Below, piece after piece: positions 31,068 through 40,299 of a stretch of 64,000 nt of DNA. The stretch spans positions 63,325,353-63,389,352 of the forward strand of contig CM067316.1 of NCBI GenBank assembly GCA_034231615.1, written 5' to 3'. This DNA comes from Meghimatium bilineatum. Its lineage: Eukaryota; Mollusca; Gastropoda; Stylommatophora; Philomycidae. The position numbers and the translations under genes were made by a program. Numbering within the stretch: position 1 is the stretch's first letter; every line of letters starts with the position of its first letter. The notes under the pieces were generated by a model that was given only the letters and a program-made list of their open reading frames with translations, was not told where the DNA came from and made no database searches.

Positions 31068-31470
31068 CTTCTGTGTTCATTCTCAAAATCCTGCTAATTA
31101 GCAGAATGTAGTCCAAAGAACAGATTGTGTTGTGTCATCATTTTCTGCTTAGCTGTGATATCTGCGCTTCTACACGGCTTGTAGGCCATGGGATGGGACA
31201 GCCAATTCTATCTCCCAAATCTCCTTAGTCGTCTCATGCCTGACTCCCAAACCTCTTTAGTTGCCTCATGCCTGGCTCATAATATCATGGGATGGGACAG
31301 TCAACATTATCTCCCCAACCTCTTTAGTTGCCTCATGCATGGCTCCCAAACCTCCTTAGTTGCCTCATACCTGGCTCCCAAACTTCCTCACTTGCCTCAT
31401 GCCTGGCTCCCAAACTTCCTCACTTGCCTCATGCCTGGCTCCCAAACTTCCTTAGTTGCCTCAAGTCCTG
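31068..31470 (-). mobile_element. SINE family B fragment passing into a SINE-derived minisatellite
   Basis: 31068-31170 is the 3' half of a minus-strand SINE B (TTCATTCTCAAAATCCTGCT ... GTTGTGTCATCATTTTCTGC). From 31188 on, the SINE's own GGGATGGGACAGCC ... CTCCTTAGT(T/C)GCC part is reiterated about eight times (unit ~30 bp, GCCTCATGCCTGGCTCCC joined to AAACCTCCTTAGTT). The open stretch 31188-31601 is a by-product. Confidence 0.75.
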
Positions 31471-31499
31471 CTCTTAATAATATCGCATGTAACACTACT

Positions 31500-31930
31500 G
31501 GGTGTGGCTGGGAAAACCTGAGTAGAATTATTTTTGGAACACCTAGTCTCCACCTAGCAGCATTAGATGTGGTATTAAGAGAGGAACAGGCAGGATTTTG
31601 AGCAAATAGACCAAGTACTGATCAAATAGCAACACCTAGTCTCCACCTAGCAGCATTAGATGTGGTATTAAGAGAGGAACAGGCAGGATTTTGAGCAAAT
31701 AGACCAAGTACTGATCAAATAGCAACACCTAGAATTATTATAGAACCTTATGAATAACAGACACAATGGTATATACATTTTGTAGACTGAAAAATCTCTT
31801 GATAATATAGATCATACAATGATATGGAAAATGCAGAGTTATTATGGAGTACTGGAGAAATTTATAAAAATTATACAGGAATTCTATATGCAGGGTAGTC
31901 CACAAGGGCAAGCTGTTAGAGCTCTTTGAA
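31500..31930 (+). pseudogene. LINE RT fragment with a 93-bp internal tandem duplication
   Basis: Plus strand, broken frames: LREEQAGF, then P-S-T-D-Q-I, then F-V-D at motif A and ...W-K-M-Q-S-Y-Y-G-V-L-E-K-F-I-K-I-I-Q near 31830-31880. This is the EQAGFR...DQI...FVD-x-x-KAFD...YGIP-x-K-(F/I)-I LINE RT region. The segment starting CCTAGTCTCCACCTAGCAGC occurs at 31542 and 31635 with a period of 93. Confidence 0.72.
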
Positions 31931-31974
31931 ATTAAATAGTAGCTGGATATGGATGTTTACTGTCTCTGACAATC

Positions 31975-32112
31975 TTTCGCATGTTATAGATTTGGCGATG
32001 AGGCAAACAACTACAGTTATAGATTGGGTGATGAGACAAACAACTACGGTTATAGATTTGGTGATGAGGCAAACAACTACGGTTATAGATTGGTGATGAG
32101 GCAAACAACTAA
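31975..32112 (+). repeat. Minisatellite, ~29-30 bp x 4
   Basis: Unit TTATAGATTTGGTGATGAGG followed by CAAACAACTA, with variants GATTGGGTGATGAGAC and GATTGGTGATG. Confidence 0.92.
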
Positions 32113-32169
32113 GGTAGATGTTTGAAAAAAAGAGGAAAAGATAGATAGAACTAATTGACTATTATTTCA

Positions 32170-32392
32170 CATTTTATCTCTGATGGTTTGATGCAAACTC
32201 CGACAGATTAGCAGAATGTAGTCCTGAGTACAGAATATAATGTGCCATGGCTTACAGCTTTGCTGCGTTAACTGCGCCTTAAGGTCTGACACATCCAATT
32301 TCAGCATGATTTCTGGATATATTGTAAACAGTGATGCTATTCTTTGCTTCCCTTTCAGGCCCTGTCAACACACAGGCAATCTGTTGACTATT
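32170..32392 (-). mobile_element. SINE family B, internally deleted, in ~40-bp direct repeats
   Basis: On + from GCAAACTCCGACAGATTAGC to CCTGTCAACACACAGGCA. Flanking sequence TTGACTATTATTTCACATTT plus CATCTCTGATGG occurs on both sides (about 32155-32192 and 32393-32426). That is longer than a normal TSD and suggests a later duplication or template slip. Confidence 0.75.
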
Positions 32393-32438
32393 GACTATTA
32401 TTTCACATTTCATCTCTGATGGTTCAATGTCCAGTTAG

Positions 32439-33824
32439 GGGTGCAAAGGGAACGCATTGCTCTAGGCGGACCCAGGGTTAGCAGATAACCAAGATCCCAA
32501 ATGTACCTCCTCGCGGTGCACCCTGGTAACAGAAATACAGCAGCTCGAGCTGATTCTGGCCAAATCATTTGGGGATAGTGTCTGAGAAGGTGGAGGAAGC
32601 AGTTGGAATGAGATTTGACTGCATTGGAGACAGAAATATCTCAGACACCATTAGCATCACCACATACAGCGACACTGTCGACATACAGTGACGCCAGCTA
32701 GTCCAGTCAGAACATTGGAGGGGCGGCCAATGTAAAAGGCACGTAAAAGTTAATGCATTGCGAGAAACAAATGTATGTCATAATGAGTACAATGACACAA
32801 TGAAAGGGCAGAACAGCGCCAGAGGGCAGCGCGAACTGCAAATAGAAAGTGAAAGGTTAATAGGAAGGGGGAACTACAAGATCTGTTAGCTCGAAATGAG
32901 CTTCTAGTTACCTGTACTCCTCATAGGAAGAGACCCAGACCCAATCACGGGCATTTGGAAAAGCAAGAAGACCTAACTCAACTCTAATGTCAAGCCTTCC
33001 TAAACCAGAAATATGCTCATGAAGAGAAAGGGGTCGTACCTGATGGGCTTAGGCTAAAAAGAGACAACGATTGCAGTCCTGGCCCAACTGTACTGTCAAG
33101 ATTTCCTTTACCGGAAATACACTTGCAGAGAGAAAGGGTTCGGTACCTGATGGACTCAGGCACAAAAGGGACAACGATTTTAGCCCTGGTCCAACTCTAC
33201 TGTCAAGCTTCCTATACCGGAAACACACTTGCAGAGAGAAAGGGTTCAGTACCTGATGGGCTCAGGCGCTATTGGGACAAGGTCGCTCAGCTCGAGATCG
33301 CCTTGCTCTCAAATGCGTGGTGTGAGACTTGAACTTGGATGAGGAGTTCACGATGTCTGTAAACGACGCCTCGGGTAGGAGGGCAAACGAGCCAGGGTCC
33401 AACTCTTCTGGTGAGTTCTTCCTCATACGGAACCAGGCTCGCGGATGAGAAACGGTTCAGTGCCCGATGGACACAGGCACAGTTTGTCCAAATGCACGAG
33501 ATGAGCTCATACATGGTGGAACACCTCGTACCAGGCAGACGCGCTCGACAAGCGTCTTGGTGAAGAGGCACTACACACCAGCGGGCCCGGCGACAGATAG
33601 ACAGGCTGTCACGGACTAGGGACCAAACCCGAAATAAAGGAATGACGAAAACGGATGTGCTGGACCTCGGACGTCCTGACCACAAGTGGCCAACCGTGGT
33701 GCAAATAATCACAGTTCTACTGTGGAACTTGCAGCACAACGTACTTCACGCTCCCCGGCAGAAATCACACGAAATATTCGTTGTGGTTATATGAGAGCGA
33801 ACGCAGAAGAAGAAGAAGAAGAAG
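32439..33824 (+). mobile_element. Element E copy 2: 1.39-kb non-autonomous retroelement with 13-bp TSD
   Basis: Flanked by AATGTCCAGTTAG at 32426-32438 and 33825-33837. The 5' end is GGGTGCAAAGGGAACGC, then CGGACCCAGGGTTAGCAGAT as in copy 1. The 3' end is AGCGAACGCAGAAGAAGAAG (GAA)n. Three ~105-bp tandem units (CCTGGCCCAACTGTACTG..., ACCGGAAATACACTTGCAGA) lie between about 32970 and 33290. No continuous coding frame; 33287-33739 (-) is probably fortuitous. Both copies start at the same point, so this looks like the complete element. Confidence 0.82.
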
Positions 33825-33844
33825 AATGTCCAGTTAGAATGATC

Positions 33845-34293
33845 TGTTGATTAATTGATTGTTATTTCTGTCAACAGCAGTTGACTGATTGATTGTTGTT
33901 ATTTCTGTCAATAGAAGTTATGACAGCAGTTGGCTAGTTGATAGTTGTTGTTTCTGCTGACAGCAGTTGCCAAATTTTAAAAAAAACCTTTCATTACTGC
34001 ATGTTTTCCTGTGAAGGAGTGCAGGGAGGCTTTTATATGGACTGTGGAAATAAATGCCGCTTTGCCATAGTAGACGCCACGACATGTACAGGAAGAATTT
34101 TGATTGTACCTCTGAAAGAAAAAAAATCTTGTCCCAACCATAGATTTAACCTGCGACCACAATTGTCTGAGGATGGCATGCTAACCACACAGCCATGCGC
34201 TCCACCATGGAGCGCATATTTGATGACTAATTGATTGTTGTTATTTCTGTCAACAGCATTTGACTAATTGATTGTTGTTATTTCTTTTGACAG
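33845..34293 (+). repeat. Acceptor-derived tandem repeat, 37-bp period, split by a SINE-like insert
   Basis: TTGATTG(TTG)TTATTTCTGTCAACAG-type units end in AG at 33877, 33914, (33926), 33963 and 34256, with the authentic acceptor at 34293 (TTATTTCTTTTGACAG). Spacing is 37 bp (33877 to 33914, 34256 to 34293). Using the incoming A of the preceding exon, each decoy meets an in-frame stop within 2-8 codons, for example ACA-TTT-GAC-TAA for 34256. ~250 bp of unrelated SINE-like sequence sits between the third and fourth copies. Confidence 0.9.
34000..34232 (-). mobile_element. tRNA-derived SINE inserted in the acceptor array
   Basis: On the minus strand the head reads GCGCATGGCTGTGTGGTTAG (A-box region) and GGTCGCAGGTTAAATCTATG (B-box-like), followed by GTTGGGACAAGATTTTTTTT. 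The 3' body (TACAATCAAAATTCTTCC...) runs to about 34000. It cannot be a functional tRNA gene (degraded stem, no anticodon arm pairing checked). Confidence 0.6.
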
Positions 34294-34604
34294 TAGTTGA
34301 GGAAGAAGATGAAGAAGAATATGATGATCGTGACATGGATCTACCCGAAGTGCCTCAAGATTCACCTCAAGAGGAGAGAAGACTTGTTTCTAATCATCAC
34401 ATCATAAGAGGGGTAGCAACACCTATTGCTGCTGTGAGTCTACCCATTAGAAAACATGAAAGTGACACAGAGTCTGATAGAACTCCTCGAGGCAGCATGC
34501 ATTCTGTGGAATTGGTGGAATTGGAGGAAGAGCTACCAAAAGTAGCAGTTAAACCTGAAGTTGCACCAAAACCTGGTAAAGGAAAACCACCACCAGTTGC
34601 TAAG
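34294..34604 (+). CDS. EPB41-like: 4.1 gene exon: acidic and Lys/Pro-rich tail
   Basis: 311 bp. Donor GCTAAG|GTAAGG. With the incoming A: I-V-E-E-E-D-E-E-E-Y-D-D-R-D-M-D-L-P-E-V, then ...RRLVSNHHIIRGVATPIAAV, ESDTESDRTPRGSMHSVELV, and PKVAVKPEVAPKPGKGKPPP. An acidic stretch, then RTPRGS (basic residues just ahead of Ser/Thr) and a proline/lysine end. No named domain. Ends in phase 0, so it can join either 35362 or 63862. Intron retention would add ~16 residues and stop at 34650. Confidence 0.85.
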
Positions 34605-35361
34605 GTAAGGTATTCATATAGTATAATCACAGAGATTATGATAGCTTTCTAGATCGCTAAGAAGAAACATAGAAATAGTATTAGGTATTAGTAATATTAA
34701 CTATTGACATTAACAAATAAATATCAAGTTTTATCATCTGGAACTTGGCAAATTTATAAGTTCTTAACACTGAATTCTTGGTATGATGATGATTAAATAA
34801 TTCCTTTAGCTGTGAGCAATTAACACTTGACACATGATGATGATGAAATAATCCCTTTTGTTTATGTTACTCAGTGAATAAACGAACATTCCTATAATAT
34901 AATAACAATTAAAACACAAAAGCAATTGAAACATGTAGATATTAATTTCCATGATGATCACTCACCATGCCACGAGTAGCTACTTTTGATAGTAAAAAAT
35001 GGCATCGAAAATGGACAAAGTCGTTAAAGAAATTCGTTGACAAAATCATCCAGCTTTCTGGATGTATTTGACCTTTATGGTTTTGATGTATTCCTAGCTT
35101 CATGTTGTGAGAATTCTACGCATATGAGCTTAACTTTGTGTAATTCCATACTGATGAATCGGGGCATAGCAACGGAGTGAATAGAGACCCCTATCAATTT
35201 CAGTTACGTAATGAATCCATTGACTATAGATGCCTATAGATCCCATAAAGTTAAGCAAAGTGGTTCTTACTGTAGAAGTTATTTTATACTAAATACATTT
35301 ATTTCTTGTATTTAAGCTCATTGAACTATTTTTTAATGCTTATTACTCTTCAACCATTCAG

Positions 35362-35550
35362 AAACCAGAGAAGCCTCCTAAAGCAGAAAAGCCTCCTAAG
35401 GCAGATAAACCTTCAAAATCAGAAAAACCACCAAAAGCAGAGAAGCCCCCCAAAGCTGAAAAGCCACCAAAAGCAGAGAAGCCCCCAAAAGCTGAAAAAC
35501 CATCAAAGAAAGATAAAGGAAAAGAACCTGTTAGAGAAATGTTTATGTAA
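35362..35550 (+). CDS. EPB41-like: 4.1 gene alternative terminal exon: K-P-P-K-A-E repeat tail
   Basis: 62 codons plus TAA at 35548-35550. Acceptor ACTCTTCAACCATTCAG. After K-P-E it holds eight hexapeptides of the form K-P-(P/S)-K-(A/S/K)-(E/D), then KGKEPVREMFM and stop. The phase-0 join to 34604 is perfect and continues the Lys/Pro composition of that exon. The tail is very basic (histone H1-like in composition only). It is a terminal exon because no donor in the right phase precedes the stop. The first canonical AATAAA I see downstream is at 37129, past two SINEs, so the poly(A) site is unclear. Confidence 0.85.
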   Translation, partial: KPEKPPKAEKPPKADKPSKSEKPPKAEKPPKAEKPPKAEKPPKAEKPSKKDKGKEPVREMFM

Positions 35551-36330
35551 ATTTAAATTTCATTTCTGGAAGAAAGTTTTAGGTAAATATGCCATAAATG
35601 TGCTGAACAATTGTTAACAATTACTTCTTGTTTTCTTTTGTTGTTGTTTTTTTTCCTTGTCGTCTAGCTCTCACTTCTATTACAGATATACTTAGATATT
35701 GCATTTCAGGCCAGGCACATTATGTTGTCTGTGGAAGCTAGTAGGGACCTACAATCTTTGAGACACTTGTGATAACTGCCTCATGTATCTTCAGAAACCA
35801 GATTGTAGTTATGTAACAGAATATTAGCTTTTGTATGCTGACTGCCTGTGATGCACTCATTCATCCATTTGGTTTTAAGTTCTCATGCATTCATTTGGTT
35901 TGTTTTTGCAATCTGTCATCCATTCGTGTTTTTAGCTTCAAAAGCTTACTTATTCATTTGCTTTTTTAGTCCTATATGCTCATCTCTCCTGTTTATTTTT
36001 TAGTCCTATGTAAACATCAATCAATTGATTTTTAGTTGCAAGTTAGCATCCATTAATTTGGTTTGTAATTGCTATCTGTCATAATTTCATTTAGTTTTTA
36101 ATTGTAATCTGTCATCCATTAATTTGGTATTTGGATTTGGACCTACATGTTCATTTCTACATTTTGTATGTAAGTCTGTTTTGTAATCATTCACCTGTAT
36201 ATTAGTCATTGTACACTGCTTGATTGATTTGTGATCAAAGTAGTATTGATTGCTCCTCTGCTTTCAAAAATATGTTTATATTTGTGAAATTATAGTTGTC
36301 TACCTTGATACCAATTGTTATTATCTTCTG
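35551..36330 (+). other. Probable 3' UTR or intron; degenerate T-rich repeat
   Basis: Follows the TAA of the short isoform. From about 35850 to 36180 CATCCATTAATTTGGTTTG-like pieces recur irregularly at 35-70 bp. No AATAAA within this stretch. Confidence 0.45.
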
Positions 36331-36334
36331 TAGT

Positions 36335-36600
36335 CAACTATGTGTTGCCAGAACTCAATGGGTTCATAAGAGGTGACTAAGGAAAATTAGGGGGTTGGGC
36401 ACGATGTCCCACGGAAAGATCAAAACAACTCAAAAATGCTATGACAAAGTCAGACGTGTCAGATTGCCTGGTGTTACCAGGCCCGAAAGGGGTACAAAGG
36501 ATAACAATACTGTGAGCTATAAACTATTATACAAAGCATTACATTCTCCAGATTGAAACATAATCTGCTGGAGTTTGAGAATAGATCAAAAGGAAAAGGA
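36335..36600 (+). mobile_element. SINE family B, rearranged
   Basis: Plus strand: GTGTTGCCAGAACTCAATGG, TCATAAGAGGTGACTAAGG, GTCAGACGTGTCAGATTGCC, an out-of-order AGGCCCGAAAGGGGTACAAA and ATAACAATACTGTGAGC, then CATTACATTCTCCAGATTG and a GGAGTTTGAGAATAGATC tail. The order of the head pieces differs from the canonical copy. Confidence 0.65.
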
Positions 36601-36754
36601 TGTCTAAACAAAAAAAGCACAGAAATCACAACCTATTTGTAAATTATGAAACAAAACATTCTGTTCTCTTGACTATCTCCTGGTAACTGGCTGGATTTTG
36701 AGATTGAGAACAAATACAACCACAAAAGAAGAATACATATTTTGAGTGAAGTAT

Positions 36755-36912
36755 TCTTCTTCTGTGTTCATTCTCAAACTCCCGCTGGATCTTCCTTGTA
36801 GCACTACCATGGTCCTACTAGATTTCCAGCAGGATGTAGTCCAGAGAATGGAAATACGTTGTGTCGCCGTTTTATTTGCGCCAATGGCCCGACACATCCA
36901 TCTTCGGCGGGG
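36755..36912 (-). mobile_element. SINE family A with 10-bp TSD
   Basis: On + from TTCTTCTTCTGTGTTCATTC to CGACACATCCATCTTCGGCG. TGAAGTATTC at about 36749-36758 and 36914-36923 looks like a TSD. One of the best-preserved A copies. Confidence 0.83.
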
Positions 36913-37284
36913 ATTGAAGTATTCAATCAAGTAGACAGACATAATCCATGTGTCAAACATGTTACACAGTGTGTATAGAGTGTGTAACTGCAAGAAACAG
37001 CTTCATTATTATACATATAAACAGATCATCACACAATCGTGTCTATAGTATAAGCTTGTGTTTACTCATTTACCCATCATTATACAAATGTAAACATAAA
37101 TTTATAATATACTTTGCATTAATTTATGAATAAATTGTTCTCGAACATAAGGGTAATCGGCTGCTTCTTCTGTATTTTTACTGCCACATGATAGTGCTGT
37201 TTCTTTGTTTTATAAATTCAAGAGTTGTATTTGTGTACATTTTTTGGTTTTCTAATTTGAAGATTAGTAGATTACAGTGTTTGT

Positions 37285-37380
37285 GATGCTGAAATTAGAT
37301 GTTCCAGGCCTTCATGGCGCAAATCAAACTGTAGCACAGCATACTTCATGCTCCCTTGTAGAATCACATATAAATTTGGT
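37285..37380 (+). mobile_element. SINE family C fragment
   Basis: GCTGAAATTAGATGTTCCAG, TTCATGGCGCAAATCAAACT, AGCACAGCATACTTCATGCT and CCCTTGTAGAATCACA match the C core. The (GAA)n tail is missing. Confidence 0.65.
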
Positions 37381-37604
37381 AACTTTCCATTAATGCGTGC
37401 CTACCACATATTTTGCCCGTTTACGGGATGTGAACGAAGTTAGATATTATGCACATGTCCATTTCCAGTGTGTTATGTGCACTATTGATATGCTGTTAAT
37501 GAAAGTACGTCATTAGCAGATCATGTCGCCAGAGAAAACAAAATTGCTAATGTTAGCGGAAATTAAATTATGCCACAATTTAATGCAACAAATTTTCAAT
37601 GTAG

Positions 37605-37885
37605 AAGAGATGATGCCAGAGTTGGGGAGGGGGGTTAGGGATAGCCTTAGATCTAATTCTAACAATAAGGGAAACTTCCCCCCCCCTCCTAAACTCTATA
37701 CATCTGTATCTAAAAGGGAGGAACTGTGATTATGTCATGAATGCTCATCAGAAGTGATGTTCCTAGAATTCAGCAGGGGGGAGGGGTTAGGGATAGGGTT
37801 AGATCTAATTCTAGCCTTAGCACCACCCTATTCTCCCCTCCTCCTAACTCTATACATCTGTATCTCAAGGGAGACATAAGCTGTG
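37605..37885 (+). repeat. G-rich duplicated segment with telomere-like GGGTTAGGG
   Basis: Two ~110-bp copies (about 37620-37730 and 37775-37885). Each has GGGGAGGGG(GG)TTAGGGATAG, then AGATCTAATTCTA, a C/T-rich strand and CTAAACTCTATACATCTGTA-like ends. The second contains four G runs (37776-37798), a potential G-quadruplex. Confidence 0.8.
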
Positions 37886-38880
37886 TTACTTCCTTATAAT
37901 TCAAAGATATCGTACGGCAGCCATTGCTTTAAAAGAAATGATTCAACAGAGTGACGTCACAATCTACTAAAAAAATTACGACTGGGCAATTATTTAAAAA
38001 CTATGAGCATTGGTAGGCATGCATTCAGGGAAAGTTCCTAAATTTGCATTGGTTATCTGAGAGCGAAAGTAGAAGACCCTGTTTGTGTACACCAGTTGGT
38101 TTTTTTGTTTAGTTTGAAGATTGGTAGATCACCTAGCCAATTTGGATGAAGATTGGTAGATCAGCTAGCCAACTTGGTGTTGATGTCACATTTTCAAATT
38201 TTAGCAGTCTCAGCGATCAAATACATAGAAAATGTTTTCACAGATTTGTCAGAAAATTAAATATGTCAAAAGACTTTTCACAGTAGCATACAAACTAAAA
38301 TGCCTAAATATCTTCTTTATTTGCTCTTATAACTACCATATATTTCCATGTATAAGCCTAGAATTGTTGTATTTATTTCCACTAATGATGTATAGGAATC
38401 AGCTTATAAACAAGTACAACAAAGCCTTGAAAATATTAGAGGTAGGAACACAAAAGAAGAGAACACAGAATAACGTCAAATACTGGTAACATGAGAATAA
38501 AATCTTACCAGTATAAAAAAAAACACCCCAAAAACAACAGTGATCAGCATGTTCTTGTCCGATATATTCAAGCCAAGATAAAATGCCTAGGTCTATAATA
38601 CCAGTATATCTGATTTTATTTCATAACTGAACTAACGTGTACAAATATCATCTGTGAAAACAAATAAAATATTCAGATCTACCGGTAACTCATTGTCGCC
38701 TAGACCTAGAGTTTTGGTAAAAACTTCAATAATAAGAGACAAAAAGTAAAGTGGGTTTATCTTTCGTACAACAAAATTTGTAAGCAAAACTAGCCGTAGA
38801 AACACAAAATTCATAACACAGGATAAAATCAAATACATGTAACCGGAAAAAACTTACCAGTGCCAGAATAAACATTTATT
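37886..38880. other. Intron, nothing recognised
   Basis: AT-rich. A small direct repeat GAAGATTGGTAGATCA(C/G)CTA is at 38117 and 38149. No coding signal despite the open stretch 38232-38489. Confidence 0.45.
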
Positions 38881-38883
38881 GAA

Positions 38884-40090
38884 ATCCTTCAAAGTCAGAA
38901 TCACTGTGTGAAGTCTGAAATAATTCATGAATGTCATCCTCTGTCATGGAAACATCGATGTGAATATTGATTATCAGTTTCCAGTACATTGTCGTCATCA
39001 GCATCATCCTCAAGGATAGCATCTTTCTCACTTCCATCCATTGCATTTACTAATAGGGCACTTTTTGAAAGATCGGGTGAAATATCTGACCATGATTCTG
39101 TGACCCAGGTAGCAATTGTTGTGATGTACACTTTTTTGATGTTGCCATCCTTCACACAGCTAAATCAGATGGTGATGTCATCAAGTCATTCTATTTTACT
39201 TGGAGTCTGTCCTTAAATGGTTTGTTAAGGGAGACATCTAGCGGCTGCAAGATGGAGGTATGGACCTCAGGAATTACAGATACAGATAACCCCATGAAAC
39301 AATGTGCCAGAAATGAGTCCCAGACTAGCATGGATGGTTTTTTTAAGCTTTAAATCTGCCTCCTTCTCTGACCCCACACTTTATCCAGCCATTCCATAGT
39401 TCCTCTTTCACCCATCCAACCTTCCACGCACAAATTTTGTCACTTTGGAATTTCGCCCTTTTATGCAGAGTTTTGTGTTTAAAAATAATCATGGGCGGGG
39501 ACAGCGTGGCGCATATGTCAGTTTCCAAATTCTGACATCATAGGCATTTTGTAGCAAAATTCTACTGTAATTTAGTAGTTGACAAGGTCAACTTCAAAAG
39601 AAGTCCTCTCTCATGTTTATTACTGTAGACTACCTAAAAAGAAAAAATATGAAGGAAAACATATGGTAACGAAGTTCAAATTCTTCTGTATCCCATAAAA
39701 ACAAATGAAATTTAATGGTGCCCATTTGTCATATCATTTCTCGCTTAGACTTTGCTGTCTGCTGTAATTTCGTTCGAACCCTGAAGCAAGATAATTAGTA
39801 ATTACTATTCACTACCTGGTAGGTGAAATGCAGAGTTCCACATCAGAACATATGGACTTTCGCACAAGTTCAATTTTGTACAAGTTTAATGTCGGTCTAA
39901 AACATTTGTTTGCACCCACGGTAATGGTGGATAAGAATAGTGAAACTTTGAAAAATCAATTTTCATTTCTTGCTCTTTCAGCAGCTTCTGTGTGAGCTTA
40001 GTGCGTGTTTGTAGACACAAATGATGCGATAATACCACCATAGTCAAACTTCCTGAATGAATGAATATGATAGCTGGGAACAATGTTGGT
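38884..40090 (-). pseudogene. pogo/Tigger-like DDE transposase relic
   Basis: Minus strand. From 40083: ...TRTKLTQKLLKEQEMKIDFS, the linker before the catalytic core in JRK/Tigger proteins. From 39528: PPMIIFKHKTLHKR, then KVGWVKEELWNGWI. From about 39350: KPSMLVWDSF (second catalytic Asp), and ILQPLDVSLNKPFKDRL near 39220. From 39155: WVTESWSDISPDL, then NAMDGSEKDAIL and a final EEDDIHELF-type acidic end. Stops and frameshifts separate the blocks and the first catalytic region is wrecked. The CENP-B-like HTH and terminal inverted repeats were not found. Confidence 0.8.
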
Positions 40091-40299
40091 ACCTGGCAGT
40101 TATGGGTTTAATGACCGCTGGGAAGGTCGCTCTGTATTATCATTGATGTATTGTTCCAAGCTATCCTATTCATTCAGTGGGGCAAATTAAAGAAATGATC
40201 TTGCCTCTCAGTTGCTACAGTTTGTATTAATTTCCTTATGGCATGATTTTGCTTGTCCCTTCATTCTTAAAATAATGGGATTTGGCGTCATTATTATAG

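Noticed and set aside
33287..33739. 150-codon minus-strand frame inside element E
   Set aside because: Not preserved as an open frame in the other copy (9430-10677); antisense to the shared 3' end.
34120..34232. tRNA gene on the minus strand
   Set aside because: A/B-box-like blocks but degraded, with a SINE-like body, and it interrupts the acceptor array.
35306..35617. Alternative reading frame (Q-K-S-L-L-x-Q type) over the terminal exon
   Set aside because: It is the shifted frame of the K-P-P-K-A-E repeat; phase from 34604 supports the K-P-P-K-A-E frame.
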